A DNA stretch of 64,000 nt from Mercurialis annua (taxonomy: Eukaryota > Streptophyta > Magnoliopsida > Malpighiales > Euphorbiaceae). The stretch lies in NCBI RefSeq assembly GCF_937616625.2, contig NC_065576.1:18688001-18752000 (forward strand). Reading direction: 5' to 3'. Below are positions 22,201-35,232 of the stretch, piece by piece. Within the stretch, counting starts at the first letter, position 1. Every line of letters begins with the position of its first letter. The position numbers and the translations under genes are program-made. The notes under the pieces were generated by a model. It saw only the letters and a list, made by a program, of their open reading frames with translations, searched no databases and was not told where the DNA came from.

Positions 22201-25200
22201 TGGATTTGTTTCGTAATGTTTATAAACGTTTGGCTTAAATTGTTGAAAAGGTGAACCATTTGGATTTGTTTCGTAACGTTTGGCTTAAATCGCTAAAAAG
22301 GTTAAACGTTTGGATTTGTTTCGTAACGTTTGTAAACGTTTGGCTTTAATCGCTAAAAAGATGAAACGTTTGTATGTTTGTAAGCGTTTGGCATAAATTG
22401 CTAAAAAGGTGAAATGTTTGATTTGTTTCGTAACGTTTTAAACGTTTGCCTTAAATCGCTAGAATGGGGAAATGTTTGGATTTATTTTGTAACTTTTGTA
22501 AACGTTTGGCTTAAATTATTAAAAAGGGGAAATGTTTGGTTTTGTTTCGTAATGTTCGGAAACGTTCGGCTTAAATTGCTAAATAGGTGAAACGTTTGGA
22601 TTTGTTTCATAAGTTTGTAAACGTTTGGCTTAAATTGCTAAAAAGGTGAAAGGCTTGGATTTGTTTCGTAACGTTTGTAAATGTTTGGCTTAAATTGCTA
22701 AAAAGGTGAAACACTTGGTTTTGTTTCATAACTTTTGTAAAGGTTTGGCTTATATCGCTAAAAATGTGAAACGTCTGGATTTGTTTCATAACATTTTAAA
22801 CGTTTGGTTTTGTTTCGTAACGTTTGTAAACGTTTGACTTAAATCGCTAAAAAGGGGAAACGTTTGAATTTGTTTCGTAACGTTTTTAAATGGTTGGCTT
22901 AAATCGCTATAAAGGCGAAACGTTTGGATTTTGTTTCGTATCAATTGTAAAAGTTTGGCTTAAATCGCTAAAAAGATGAAACGTTTGGATTTGTTTCGTA
23001 ACGTTTGTAAACGTTTGGTTTAAATTGCTAAAAAGGTGAAACGTTTGGATTTGTTTCGTATTGTTTGTAAACGTTTAGCTTAAATCGCTAAAAAGGGGAA
23101 ACATTTTTATTTGCTTCGTAACCTTTTTAAACGTTTCGCTTAAATTGGTAAAAACGTGAAACTCTTTGATTTGTTTCGTAACGTTTGTAAACGTTTGGCG
23201 TAAATTGCTAAAAAGAAGAAATGCTTGAATTTGTTTCGTAACGTTTGTAAACGCTTGGCATAAATTACTAAAAAGGTGAAACGCTTGGATTTGTTTCTTA
23301 AAGTTTGTAAACGTTTGGCTTAAATCGCTAAACAGGAGAAACGCTTAGATTTGTTTCGTAACGTTTGTTAACGTTTGGCTTAAATTTATAAAAAGGTGAA
23401 ACATTTGGATTTGTTTCGTAACATTTATAAACGTTTGGCTTAAATTGCTAAAAAGGTGAAACGTTTTGATTTATTTCATAGCATTTATAAACATTTGGCT
23501 TATATCGCTAAAAAGGTGAAACGTTTGGATTTGTTTCGTACAGGTTGTAAACGATTGGCTTAAATCGCTAAAAAGGTGAAACGTATGGATTTGTTTCGTA
23601 ACGTTTGTAAACGTTTGGCTTAAATTTCTAAAAACGTGAAATGCTTGGATTTGTTTCGTAACGTTTGTAACGTTTGTCTTAAATTGTTAAAAAAGTGAAA
23701 CGCTTGGATTTGTTTCGTAACGTTTGTAAACTTTTGGCGTAAATTGCTAAAAAGGTGAAACGTTGGTTTTGTTTCGTAATATTTGAAAGGGTTTGGCTTA
23801 AATGGCTAAAAATGTGAAACGTTTGGATTTATTTCGTAAAGTTTTAAACGTTTGGTTTTGTTTTGTAACGTTTGTAAAGGTTTGGCTTAAATCGCTAAAA
23901 ATGTGAAACGTTTGGATCTGTTTTGTAACGTTTTAAACGTTTGTCTTAAATTGTTAAAAAGGTGAAATGTTTGGTTTTGTTTTGTAATGTTTGTAAACTT
24001 TTGGCTTAAATTGCTTAAAAGGTGAAACACTTAGATTTGCTTCCTAACCTTTGTAAACGTTTGGCTTAAATCGCTAAAATGGGGAAACGTTTGGATTTGT
24101 TTCGTATCGTTTGTAAACGTTTGGCTTAAATTGTTAAAAAGGTGAAATGTTTGGTTTTGTTTCGTAACGTTTGTAAATGTTCGGCTTAAATCGCTAAAAA
24201 TGTGAAACATTCAAATTTGTTTCATAAGTTTGTAAACGTATGGCTCAAATTACTAACAAGGTCAAGCGCTTGGATTTGTTTCGTAGCGTTTGTAAACATT
24301 TGGCTTAAATTACTAAAAAGGTGAAAAGCCTGTATTTGTGTCTGAACATTTGTAAACGTTTGCTTTAAATTGCTAAAAATGTGAAAGGCTTGGATTTGTT
24401 TCGTAACGTTTGTGAACGTTTGGCTTAAATTGCTAAAAAGGTGAAACGCTTGGTTTTGTTTCGTAACGTTTGTAAGGGTTTGCTTAAATCTCTAAAAATG
24501 AGAAAAGTTTCGATTTGTTTCGTAACGTTTTAAACGTTTGGTTTTGTTTCGTAACGTTTGTAAACGTTTGGCTTAAATCGCTAAAAAGGTGAAACGTTCG
24601 GATTTGTTTCGTAACGTTTGTAAACGTTTTGCTTAAATCGCTATAAAGGTGAAACGTTTGGATTTGTTTCGTAACATTTGTAAACGTTTGTCTTATATCG
24701 CTAAAAAGGTGAAACGTTTGGATTTGTTTCGTAACGTTTGTAAATGTTTGGCTTAAATCACTAAAAAGGTTAAACTTTTGGATTTGTTTCGTATCCTTTG
24801 CAAACGTTTGGCTTAAATTGCTAAAAAGGTTAAATGGTTTGATTTATCTCGTAACGTTTGTACACGTTTGGTTTAAATTGCTAAAAAAGAGAAGCGCTTG
24901 GATTTGTTTCGTAACGTTTGTAAACGTTTGGCTTAAATTGCTGAAAAGGTGAAAGGCTTGGATTTGTTTCGTAATGTTTGTAAACGTTTGGCTTAAAATG
25001 CTAAAAAGGTGAAACGCTTGGATTTATATCGTAACGTTTGTAAACGTTTAGCTTAAATTGCTAAAAAGGTGAAACATTTGGATTTGTTTCGTAACGTTTT
25101 AAACGTTTGGATTTGTTTCGTAATATTTTAAACGTTTGGTTTTGTTTCGTAATGTTTGTAAAGGTTTGGCTTAAATCGCTAACAATGTGAAACGTTTGGA

Positions 25201-25789
25201 TTTGTTTCGTAACGTTTTAAACGTTTGGCTTAAATTATTAAAAAGGTTAAATGTAGTTTTGCTTCGTAATGTTTGTAAACATTTGGCTTAAATTGCTAAA
25301 AAGGTGAAACGCTTGGATTCGTTTCCTAACCTTTGTAAACGTTTGGCTTAAATCGCTAAAAAGGTGAAACGTTTGAATTTGTCTCGTAACCTTTGTAAAT
25401 TTTTGGCTTTAATTGCTAAAAAGGTGAAACATTTGGATTTGTTTCGTAACGTTTGTAAACATTTGGCTTAAATCGCTAAAAATGTGAAATATTTCGATTT
25501 GTCTCGTAACATTTGTAAACGTTTGGCTTCAATCGCTAAAAAGGGGAAACGTTTGGATTTGTTTCATAACGTTTGTAAACGTTTGGCATAAATCGCTAAA
25601 AAGGTGAAATGTTTGATTTGTTTCGTAACGTTTTAAACGTTTGGCTTAAATCGCTAAAATGGGGAAACATTTGGATTTGTTTCGTAACGTTTGTAAACGT
25701 TTGGCTTAAATTGGTAAAAAGGTGAAATGTTTGGTTTTGTTTCGTAATGTTTGTAAACGTTCGGCTTAAATCGCTAAAAAGATGAAATG
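19238..25789. repeat. 60-bp satellite array, block 3
   Basis: Same monomer and orientation as block 1. The first unit is GAAACATTTGGGTTTGTTTC with TTTGTAATTGTTTGG, which matches 13580-13620 and marks the deletion breakpoint after the truncated MITE. Many 89-90-bp variants of the half-unit type occur (for example near 19610, 20390, 22790, 23830, 24510 and 25100). Confidence 0.96.
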
Positions 25790-26018
25790 AAAAAAAATAA
25801 AAGGTAGTGATTTTATTTGACACTTTTTGAAGGATGTGATTAAAATGAAAAATCGTGTAAAGATGGTGATTTTATAATAGAATTAATCCAAGCCTTTATA
25901 TGTTATTTCAAATTGGAACCATAGTTTTAATTTGTATTTTTCTGAGACAATTAATTCTATTTTATATCAAATCAATATACCAACTTAAAACTGACGAGAC
26001 CAACGTTGTTACACATTA
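25790..26018. mobile_element. Degraded MITE-like insertion
   Basis: A non-satellite stretch of about 230 bp. The segment GTGTAAAGATGGTGATTTTATA near 25855-25876 followed by AATTAATCC resembles the right end of the MITE at 35233-35536 (GTGTAAAGGTGGTGATTTTATATGTAATTAACCC). Beyond that, about 140 bp (25885-26018) are unassigned. The boundaries are approximate and no clear target duplication was seen. Confidence 0.5.
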
Positions 26019-26456
26019 GCTAATGTGAAAGGCTTGGATTCGTTTCGTAACGTTTGTAAAAGTTTGGCTTAAATTGATAAAAAGGTGAAACATTTGGTTT
26101 TGTTTCGTAACGTTTGTAACGGTTTGGCTTAAATCGCTAAAAATGTGAAAAGTTTGGATTTGTTTCGTAACGTTTTAAACGTTTGGTTTTGTTTCGTAAT
26201 GTTCGTAAACGTTTTGCTTAAATTGCTAAAAAGGTGAAACGTATGGATTTGTTTCGTACCATTTGTAAACGTTTGGTTTAAATCACAAAAAAGGTGAAAC
26301 ATATGGATTTGTTTCGTAACGTTTGTAAATGTTTGGCTTAAATTGCTATACTGGTGAAACACTTGGATTTGTTTTGTAACGTTTTTAAACGTTTGGCTTA
26401 AATTGCTAAAAAGGTGAAACGCTTGGTTTTGTTTCGTAATGTTTGTAAAGGTTTGG
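26019..26456. repeat. 60-bp satellite array, block 4
   Basis: Satellite that corresponds in variant order to about 30325-30738, its older duplicate. Ends with the target site AAGGTTTGG (26448-26456) of the next MITE. Confidence 0.95.
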
Positions 26457-26839
26457 GGATATTAAACTCCCTTGGTCACTCAAGTCTCAGGAAATTTCAA
26501 AAAAGTCACTAAAGTCAATTTTCTTACAAAGTGGTCACTGAACTATATCTTTTATTACAAAATTATTTCTATTATTACAAAAAGAACACTAAACGTTTTG
26601 TGAACTACAAAAAAATCATTGGGTTATTCCTTTAATTACAAAAAGGTCACTGAACTATGTTCCTTCTTATAATTTTGGCATGTCATGTAAGCAAAAATGT
26701 TAGGTTTTTACATCGTTTTATATGGGTGATCCCTTTTGTAATAAAAGGTATAATTCAGTGACCATTTTATAAGAAAATTGACTTTAGTGACCTTTTTGAG
26801 ATTTCCTGAGACTTGAGTGACCCAGGGAGTTTAATATCC
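26457..26839. mobile_element. Foldback MITE, Mutator-like, second family
   Basis: A 383-bp element with inverted ends: GGATATTAAACTCCC at the left and GGGAGTTTAATATCC at the right, continuing through a CACTCAAGTCTCAGG-like segment and an AGTCACTAAAGTCAATTTTC segment. It is flanked by AAGGTTTGG on the left and AAGGTTTGA on the right, a 9-bp duplication with one mismatch. The paralogous satellite at about 30720-30760 shows the site uninterrupted. No coding capacity. Confidence 0.88.
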
Positions 26840-26921
26840 AAGGTTTGACTTAAATGGCTAATAATGTGAGACGTTTGGATTTGTTTCTTAACGTTTTAAA
26901 CGTTTGGTTTTGCTTCGTACT
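26840..26921. repeat. 60-bp satellite, short block 5
   Basis: About 80 bp of satellite between the MITE and the solo LTR. It matches about 30738-30815 in the duplicate block. Confidence 0.9.
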
Positions 26922-27906
26922 TGTTGGCAATTTTACTCGCCAACTCGTAATAAAGTGGACTATAAGTCCGGGTTGTCGAACCCACAGAGATGAGAGGTTT
27001 AAAGTGAATGAAATTGATTGTGAAATTCAATTCGTTTAGCAACAGAAAGATTGTTTTTAGTAACAACTAAACTACTAACCAACAACTAACACTAATCTAA
27101 CAATTAACAACTAAATTGGCAATTAATAAAAACTAGAACGATTAACAATTACGATAAATCAAACGATAAACGAGGTTTGGAGGTCGACAATCCACCTAGG
27201 TCATGCATTCTCGGTATTCGTGTCTAGGGTCATAAATCGAGGGCCGAGCGTTTCTAAATCGCAACTCCCGCTCTCTCGAGCCTCAAAGAGCTACAAAACC
27301 ACAACTAATCAAGCTTAACCTACTCTCGTAGCATTAAACACAATTAGAGCAATTACAATAAATCACAACTCAAAGGCCACTTAATTACTAACCCACTCTC
27401 ATGGTGTCACCAATTAAGCATCTAATTAACTCTTTCCAATTAATAAACCCTCTCTCAAGGTGAATCTTAATCTAACAACAATATTTAGGTAGCAAGTCTA
27501 AGCAAGCCGTAGGAGCATTAATTAGAACAACCAAACCCTAACCCAAACCCTAACCCAATCATGCATTAACTAGGATTTATATCAACCCCCAAACAAGGGG
27601 TTTAGCCAACCATCACTAATCTAGCATTAATTACTAACCAATAATCAATAAACATAATAAAAGTTAGAGTAATTACCTTAAACAAGAAGGGAAGCAATAT
27701 CATAAACAAGATAATGAAGATAGAAAACCAAAAGCTTGCACTAATGGAGATAAAACCCAAATTACAAAATCTGGAAATTAAATGAAGAACACCAAGAACA
27801 ATGTAGATCCTATTCTAAAAGTAGAGAGAAAAAGGAATTGCAACTACACTAAGAATTAATGTCTCCTACACTAATGAGACATCCCCTAAAAGAAGAGATA
27901 AAGTTG

Positions 27907-27914
27907 TTTATATA
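27907..27914 (-). promoter_or_regulatory. Putative TATA box of the solo LTR
   Basis: The minus strand reads TATATAAA in the context ACTATATAAACAAC, about 450 bp inside the LTR start in that orientation. It fits a U3/R boundary and would drive transcription leftwards into block 5. Confidence 0.45.
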
Positions 27915-28028
27915 GTACTCCTAGAAAGATAATAAAAGACAACCTATTACAAGAGTGTTTGGCCAAATAAGGAAGTGGGCCTAAATCTTGAGCCTTGAAA
28001 TTTGAGAGCTGAGAATTAATTTTGCACT

Positions 28029-28139
28029 GGTCCAGATCGTGACCCTCAGGTCCAGATCGTGACCTTCCTTAGAGCATTCCTCTCGATACCATTTTCATGC
28101 CTGGTCCAGATCGTGACCCTCAATGTCCAGATCGTGACC
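28029..28139. repeat. Four copies of GTCCAGATCGTGACC in the solo LTR
   Basis: GTCCAGATCGTGACC(C/T)T occurs at about 28029, 28049, 28102 and 28124, as two close pairs about 75 bp apart. It lies in the presumed U3, upstream of the TATA box. Confidence 0.85.
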
Positions 28140-28364
28140 TCCTTTATAAATGCCTTTTCGCCGTTTTCTTGCTCCAAGACTTTGCCGAATCGATTCTTTG
28201 CCGGTTCTTTCTGCTTTTTGGGTCAAATAGTCTCCATTACGCTCCAATGCTCCTGAAATGCATACACATACAATAAGGCACCAAAACACCTCAAAATACG
28301 TGCTAAAATGTATCAAAACATAATGGAAAACGACTCTAGATATAGGAGTATTTTACTCCTATCA

Positions 28365-31300
28365 GTAACGTTTGTAAAGGTTTGGCTTAAATCGCTAAAA
28401 ATGTGAAACGTTTGGATTTGTTTCGTATCGTTTTAAATGTTTGGTTTTGTTTCATAACGTTTCTAAAGGTTTGGCTTAAATTGATAAAAATGTGAAACAT
28501 TTGGATTTGTTTCGTAACGTTTTTAACGTTTGGCTTAAATTGTTAAAAAGGGGAAATGTTTTGTTTTGTTTTGTTTCGTAACATTTGTAAACGCTTGGCT
28601 TAAATTTATAAAAAGGTGAAACGCTTGGATTTGTTTCCTAACCTTTGCAAACGTTTGGCTTAAATCGCTAAAAAGGTGAAATGTTTGTATTTGTTTCGTA
28701 ACCTTTGTAAACGTTTGGCTTAAATCGCTAAAAAGGTGAAATGTTTGTATTTGTTTCGTAACCTTTGTAAACGTTTGGCTTAAATCGCTAAAAAGGTGAA
28801 ACGTTTGGATTTGTTTTGTAACGTTTGTAAACGTTTGGCTTCAATCGCTAAAAAGGTGAAACGTTTGGATTTTTTTCGTAACGTTTTTAAACGTTTGGCA
28901 TAAATCGCTAAAAAGGTTAAATGTTTGATTTGTTTCTTAACGTTTTAAACGTTTGGCTTAAATCGCTAAAATTGGGAAACGTTTGGATTTGTTTCATAAC
29001 GTTTTTTAACGTTTAACTTAAATTGTTAAAGAGGTGAAATGTCTTGATTTGTTTCGTAACATTTGTAAACGTTCGACTTAAATCGCTAAAAAGGTGAGAC
29101 GTTTGGATTTGTTTCATAAGTTTGTAAACGTTTGGCTAAAATTGCTAAAAGGTGAAATGGTTTGATTTGTCTCGTAACGTTTGTAAACGTTTGGCTAAAA
29201 TTGCTAAAAAGGAGAAACGCGTGGATTTGTTTCGTAACGTTTGTAAACGGTTGGCTTAAATTGCTAAAAAGGTGAAAGGCTTGGATTTGTTTCGTAACGT
29301 TTGTAAACGTTTGGCTTAAATTGCTAAAAAGGTGAAACACTTGGTTTTGTTTCGTAACGTTTTTAAAGGTTTGGCTTAAATCGCTAAAAATGTGAAACGT
29401 TTGGATTTGGTATGTAATGTTTTAAACATTTGGTTTTGTTTCGTAACATTTGTAATGGTTTGGCTTAAATCGCTAAAAATGGGAAATGTTTGGATTTGTT
29501 TCGTAACGTTTTAAACGTTTGGCTTAAATTGTTAAAACTGTGAAATGTTTGGTTTTGCTTCGTAATGTTTGTAAACGTTTGGCTTAAATTGCTAAAACCG
29601 TGAAACGCTTGGATTTGTTTCCTAACCTATGTAAACGTTTGGCTTAAATCGCTAAAAAGGTGAAACATTTGAATTTGTCTCGTAACCTTTGTAAATGTTT
29701 GGCTTAAATTGCTAAAAAGGCGAAACGTTTGGATTTGTTTCGTAACGTTTGTAAACATTTGGCTTAAATCGCTAAAAAGGTGAAACATTTGGATTTGTCT
29801 CGTAACATTTGTAAACGTTTGGCTTGAATCGCTAAAAAGGGGAAACGGTTGGATTTGTTTCGTTACGTTTGTATACGTTTGGCATAAATCGCTAAAAAGG
29901 TGAAATGTTTGATTTGTTTCGTAACGTTTTAAATGTTTGGCTTAAATTGCTAAAATGGGGAAACATTTGGATTTGTTTCGTAACGTTAGTAAATGTTTGG
30001 CTTAAATTATTAAAAAGGTGAAATGTTTGGTTTTGTTTCGTAACGTTTTAAACGTTTGGCTTAAATCGCTAAAATGGGGAAACATTTGGATTTGTTTCGT
30101 AACGTTAGTAAACGTTTGGCTTAAATTGCTGAAAAGGTGAAATGTTCGGATTTATTTCATAAGATTGTAAACGTATGCCTTAAATTACTAACAAGGTCAA
30201 ACGCTTGGATTTGTTTCGTAACGTTTGTAAACATTTGGCTAAAATTACTAAAAAGGTGAAAAGCTTAGATTTGTGTCTGAATGTTTGTAAACATTTGCTT
30301 TCAATTGCTAAAAATGTGAAAGGCTTGGATTTATTTCGTAACGTTTGTAAACGTTTGGCTTAAATTGGTAAATAGGTGAAACACTTGGTTTTGTTTCGTA
30401 ACGTTTGTCAAGGTTTGTCTTAAATCGCTAAAAATGTGAAACGTTTGGATTTGTTTCGTAACGTTTTAAACGTTTGGTTTTGTTTCAAAACGTTCGTAAA
30501 CGTTTGGCTTAAATCGCTAAAAATGTGAAACGTATGGATTTGTTTCGTACCGTTTGTAAACGTTTGGCTTAAATCGCTAAAAACGTGAAACGTATGGATT
30601 TGTTTCTTAAAGTTTGTAAATGCTTGGCTTAAATTGCTAAATTGGTGAAACACTTGGATTTATTTTGTAACGTTTGTAAACGTTTGGCTTTAATTGCTAA
30701 AAAGGTGAAACGCTTGGTTTTGTTCCGTAATGTTTGTAAAGGTTTGGCTTAAATGGCTAGTAATGTGAAACGTTTGGATTTGTTTCGTAACGTTTGAAAC
30801 GTTTGATTTTGTTTCGTAATGTTTGTACAGGTTTGGCTTAAATCGCTACAAATGTGAAACGTTTGGATTTGTTTCGTATCGTTTTAAATGTCTGGTTTTG
30901 TTTCCTAACGTTTCTACAGGTTTGGCTTAAATCGCTAAAAATGTGAAACGTTTAGATTTGTTTCGTAACGTTTGACTTAAATTGTTAAAAAGGGGAAATG
31001 TTTTGTTTTGTTTCGTAACGTTTGTAAACGTTTGGCTTAAATTTATAAAAAGGTGGAACGCTTGGATTTGTTTCCTAACCTTTGCAAACATTTGGCTTAA
31101 ATCGCTAAAAAGGTGAAATGTTTGGATTTGTTTCGTAACCTTTGTAAACCTTTGGCTTAAATCGCTAAAAAGGTGAAACGCTTGGATTTGTTTTGTAAAG
31201 TTTGTAAACGTTTGGCTTCAATCGCTAAAAAGGTGAAACGTTTGGATTTGTTTCGCAACGTTTTTAAACGTTTGGCATAAATCGCTAAAAAGGTTAAATG

Positions 31301-34300
31301 TTTGATTTGTTTCGTAACGTTTTAAACGTTTGGCTTAAATCGCTAAAATGGGGAAACGTTTGGATTTGTTTCGTAACGTTTTTTAACGTTTGGCTTCAAT
31401 TGTTAAAAAGGTGAAATGTTTTTATTTGTTTCGTAACGTTTGTAAACGTTCGGCTTAAATCGCTAAAAAGGTGAGACATGATTTGTTTCATAAGTTTGTA
31501 AACGTTTGGCTTAAATTACAAACAAGGCGAAACGCTTGGATTTGTTTCGTAACATTTGTAAACGTTTGGCTCAAATTGATAAAAAGGTGAAACGCTTGGT
31601 TTTGTTTCGTAACGTTTCGCTTAAATCGCTAAAAATGTGAAACGTTTGGATTTGTTTCATCACGTTTTAAACATTTGCTTTTGTTTCGTAACGTTTGTAA
31701 ATGTTTGGCTTAAATCGCTAAAAAGGGGAAACGTTTGGATTTGTTTCGTAATGTTTGTAAACGTTTGGCTTAAATCGTTATAAAGGCGAAACATTTGGAT
31801 TTGTTTCGTAACGTTTGTAAACGTTTGGCTTATATCACTTATAAGGTGAAACGTTTGGATTTGGTTCGTAACATTTGTAAATGTTTGGCTTAAATCGCTA
31901 TAAAAGTGAAATATTTGGATTTGTTTCGTATCGTTTGTAAACATTTGGGTTAAATCGCTAAAAAGGTGAAACGTTTTGATTTGTTTTGTAACCTTTGTAA
32001 ACGTTTGGCTTAAATCGCTAAAAAGGTGAAACGCTTTGATTTGTTTCGTAACATTTGTAAACGTTTGGCTTATATTGCTAAAAAGGAGAAACGCTTTGAT
32101 TTGTTTTGTAACGTTTTTAAACGTTTGGCTTAAATTGCTAAAAAGGGGAAACTCTTGGATTTGTTTCGTAACGTTTGTAAACGTTTGGCTTAAATTGGAA
32201 AAAATGTGAAAGGCTTGGTTTTAATTCGTAACGTTTGTAAAGGTTTGGCTTAAATTGCTATAAAGGCGAAGCGTTTGGATTTGTTTCGTAACATTTTTAA
32301 ACGTTTGGCTTAAATCGCTAAAAAGGTGAAACGTATGGATTTGTTTCTTAACATTTATAAATATTTGGCTTATATCGCTAAAAAGTGGAAACGTTTGGAT
32401 TTGTTTCGTATCATTTGTAAATGTTTGTCTTTAATCGCTAAAAAGGTGAAACGTTTGGATTTGTTTCGTAACCTTTATAAACGTTTGGCTTAAATTGCTA
32501 AAAAGGTGAAAAGCTTTGATTTGTTTCATAACTTTGTAAACGTTTGGCTTAAATCGCTAAAAAGGTTAAACGTTCGGTTTTGTTTCATAACTTTCATAAA
32601 CGTTTGGCTTATATTGTAAAAAAGGTGAAACGCTTGGATTTATTTGGTAAAGTTTGTAAACGTTTGGCTTAAATTGCTAAAAAGGTGAAACCCTTGGATT
32701 TGTTACGTAACGTTCGTAAACGTTTGGCATAAATTCCTAAAAAGGTGAAACGTATAAATTTGTTTTGTAGCATTTATAAACGTTTGGCTTAAATTTCTAA
32801 AAAGGTGAAACGCTTGGATTTGTTTCGTAACGTTTGTAAATGTTTGGCTTAAATTGCTTAAAAGATGAAACACTTGGTTTTGTTTTATAATGTTTGTAAA
32901 GTTTGGCTTAAATGGCTAAAAATGTGAAATGTTTGGATTTGTTTCATAACGTTTTAAATGTTTGGTTTTATTTCGTAACGTTTGTAATGGTTTAGCTTAA
33001 ATCGCTAAAAATGTGAAACGTTTGGATTTGTTTCGTAACGTTTTAAACGTATGGTTTTGTTTCGTAACGTTTGTAAAGGTTTGTCTTAAATCGCTAATAA
33101 TGTGAAACGTTTGGATTTGTTTCATAACGTTTTAAATGTTTAGCTTAAATTTTTAAAAAGGTGAAATGTTTGGTTTTTTTCATAACGTTTGTAAACATTT
33201 GCCTTAAATTGCTAAAAAGGTGAAACGCTTGGATTTGTTTCCTAACGTTTGTATACATTTGGCTTATATTTCTAAAAAGGTGAAACGTATGGATTTGTTT
33301 CGTAGCATTTGTAAACGTTTCGCTTAAATCGCGAAAAAAGGTGAAAGGTTTGGATTTGTTTCGTACCGTTTGAAAACGTTTGGCTTAAATTGGTAAAAAG
33401 GTAAAACACTTGCTTTTGTTTCGTAACGTTTGTGAAGGTTTGGCTTAAATCGCTAAAAATGCGAAACGTTTCGATTTGTTTCGTAATGTTTTAAACGTTT
33501 GGTTTTGTTTCGTAACGTTTGTAAAGGTTTAGCTTAAATCGCTAAAAATGTGAAACGTTTGGATTTGTTTCATAACGTTTTAAACGTTTGGTTTTGTTTC
33601 GTAACGTTTGCAAACGTTTGGCTTAAACTGCTAAAAAGGTGAAAGGTTTGGATTTGTTTTGTAATGTTTGTAAACGTTTGGCTTAAATCGCTATAAAGGC
33701 AAAACGTTTGGATTTGTTTCGTAACGTTTGTGAACGTTTGGCTTATATCGCTAACAAGGTGAAACGTTTGGATTTGTTTCATAACGTTTGTAAACGTTTG
33801 GCTTATATCGCTAAAAAGGTGAAACGTTTGGATTTGTTTCGTATCGTTTGTAAACGTTTGGCTTAAATCGCTAAAAAGGTGAAACGTTTGGATTTGTTTC
33901 GTAACCTTTGTTAACGTTTGTCTTAAATTGCTAAAAAGGTGAAACGCTTTGATTTTTTTCGTAACATTTGTAAACGTTTGACTTAGATTGGTAAAAAGGA
34001 GAAACGCTTGGATTTATTTCGTAACGTTGTAGACGTTTGGCTTAAATTGCCAAAAAGGTGAAACGATTAAATTTGTTTCATTACGTTTGGAAACGTTTCG
34101 CTTAAATTGCTAAAAAAGTGAAACGGTTGGATTTGTTTCAAAACGTTTTTAAACGTTTGGCTTATATTGTTAAAAAGATGAAACATTTGGATTTGTTTCG
34201 TAACGTTTGTAAACGTTTGGCTTAAATTGCTAAAAAGGGGAAACGTTTGGATTAGTTTCTTAGCATTTATAAACGTTTGGCTTAAATTGCTAAATAGGTG

Positions 34301-35232
34301 AATCGTTTGTATTTGTTTCCTACTGTTTGTAAACGTTTGGCTTAATCGCTAAAAAGGTGAAACATATAGATTTGTTTCGAAACTTTTGTAAATGTTTGGC
34401 TTAAATTGCTTAAAAGGTGAAACGCTTGTATTTGTTTCGTAACGTTTGTAAAGGTTTGGCTTAAATTCTAAAAAGGTGAAACGCTTGGTTTTGTTTCGTA
34501 ATATTTGTAAAGGTTTGGCTTAAATGGCTAAAAATGTGAAACATTTGGATTTATTTCGTAATGTTTTAAACGTTTGGTTTTGTTTCGCAACGTTCGTCAA
34601 GGTTTGGCTTAAATCGCTAAAAATGTGGAACGTTTGGATTTGTTTCGTATTGTTTTAAACGTTTGGTTTTGTTTCGTAACGTTTCTAAAGGTTTAGCTTA
34701 AATCGCTAAAAATATGAACGTTTGGATTTGTTTCGTAAAGTTTTAAACGTTTGGCTTAAATTGGTAAAAAGGTGAAACACATAACGTTTGTAAACGTTTG
34801 GCTAAAATTACTAATAAGTTGAAACGCTTGGATTTGTTTCGTAACGTTTGTAAACGTTTGGCTTAAATTGCTACAAAGGTTAAACGCTTGGATTTGTTTC
34901 GTAACGTTTGTAAACGTTTGGCTTAAATTGATAAAAAGGAGAAACGCTTGGATTTGTTTCGTAATGTTTGTAAAGGTTTGGCTTAAATCGCTAAAAATGT
35001 GAAACGTTTTGATTTGTTTCGTAACGTTTGTAAACGTTTGGCTTAAATTACTAAAAAAATGAAACGCTTGGATTTGTTTCGTAATGTTTGTAAACGTTTG
35101 GCTTAAATTGCTAAAAAGGTGAAATGCTTGGATTTGTTTTCTAATGTTTGTAAATGTTTGGTTTAAATTGCTAAAAAGGTGAAACATTTGGATTTTTTCA
35201 TAACCTTTGTAAACGTTTGGCTTAAATCGCTA
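28365..35232. repeat. 60-bp satellite array, block 6
   Basis: Satellite after the solo LTR. It contains two adjacent identical monomers (28681-28740 and 28741-28800). It also contains the insertion-free duplicate (about 30325-31510) of the region 26019-29150. Half-unit variants remain frequent (29400, 30440, 31640, 33020, 33560, 34640). Confidence 0.96.

Larger units (their letters stand above)
26922..28364 (-). mobile_element. Probable solo LTR (minus orientation)
   Basis: A 1443-bp insertion that, on the minus strand, begins TGATAGGAGTAAAATACTCC and ends GCCAACA, i.e. TG...CA ends. Both ends carry a short palindrome. Left flank GTACT and right flank GTAAC surround it; the satellite normally reads GTAAC, so this may be a degraded 5-bp target duplication. 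A TATA box lies at 27907-27914. The downstream part contains GTGGGTTCGACAACCCGG, a sequence I associate with the U5 of large plant LTR elements. There is no PBS or internal domain, so it is a solo LTR. Lineage unresolved. Confidence 0.62.

Noticed and set aside
26970..26983. GGGTTGTCGAACCC, resembling a tRNA T-arm (tRNA gene or SINE head)
   Set aside because: No acceptor, D or anticodon arms around it. The sequence fits an LTR U5.
27536..27562. Telomere-like CCCTAACCCAAACCCTAACCC
   Set aside because: Only about three imperfect units within an LTR; too short for an interstitial telomere tract.
28059..28316. ORFs on both strands in the solo LTR
   Set aside because: Short, overlapping, in a repeat-rich U3 with no recognisable product.
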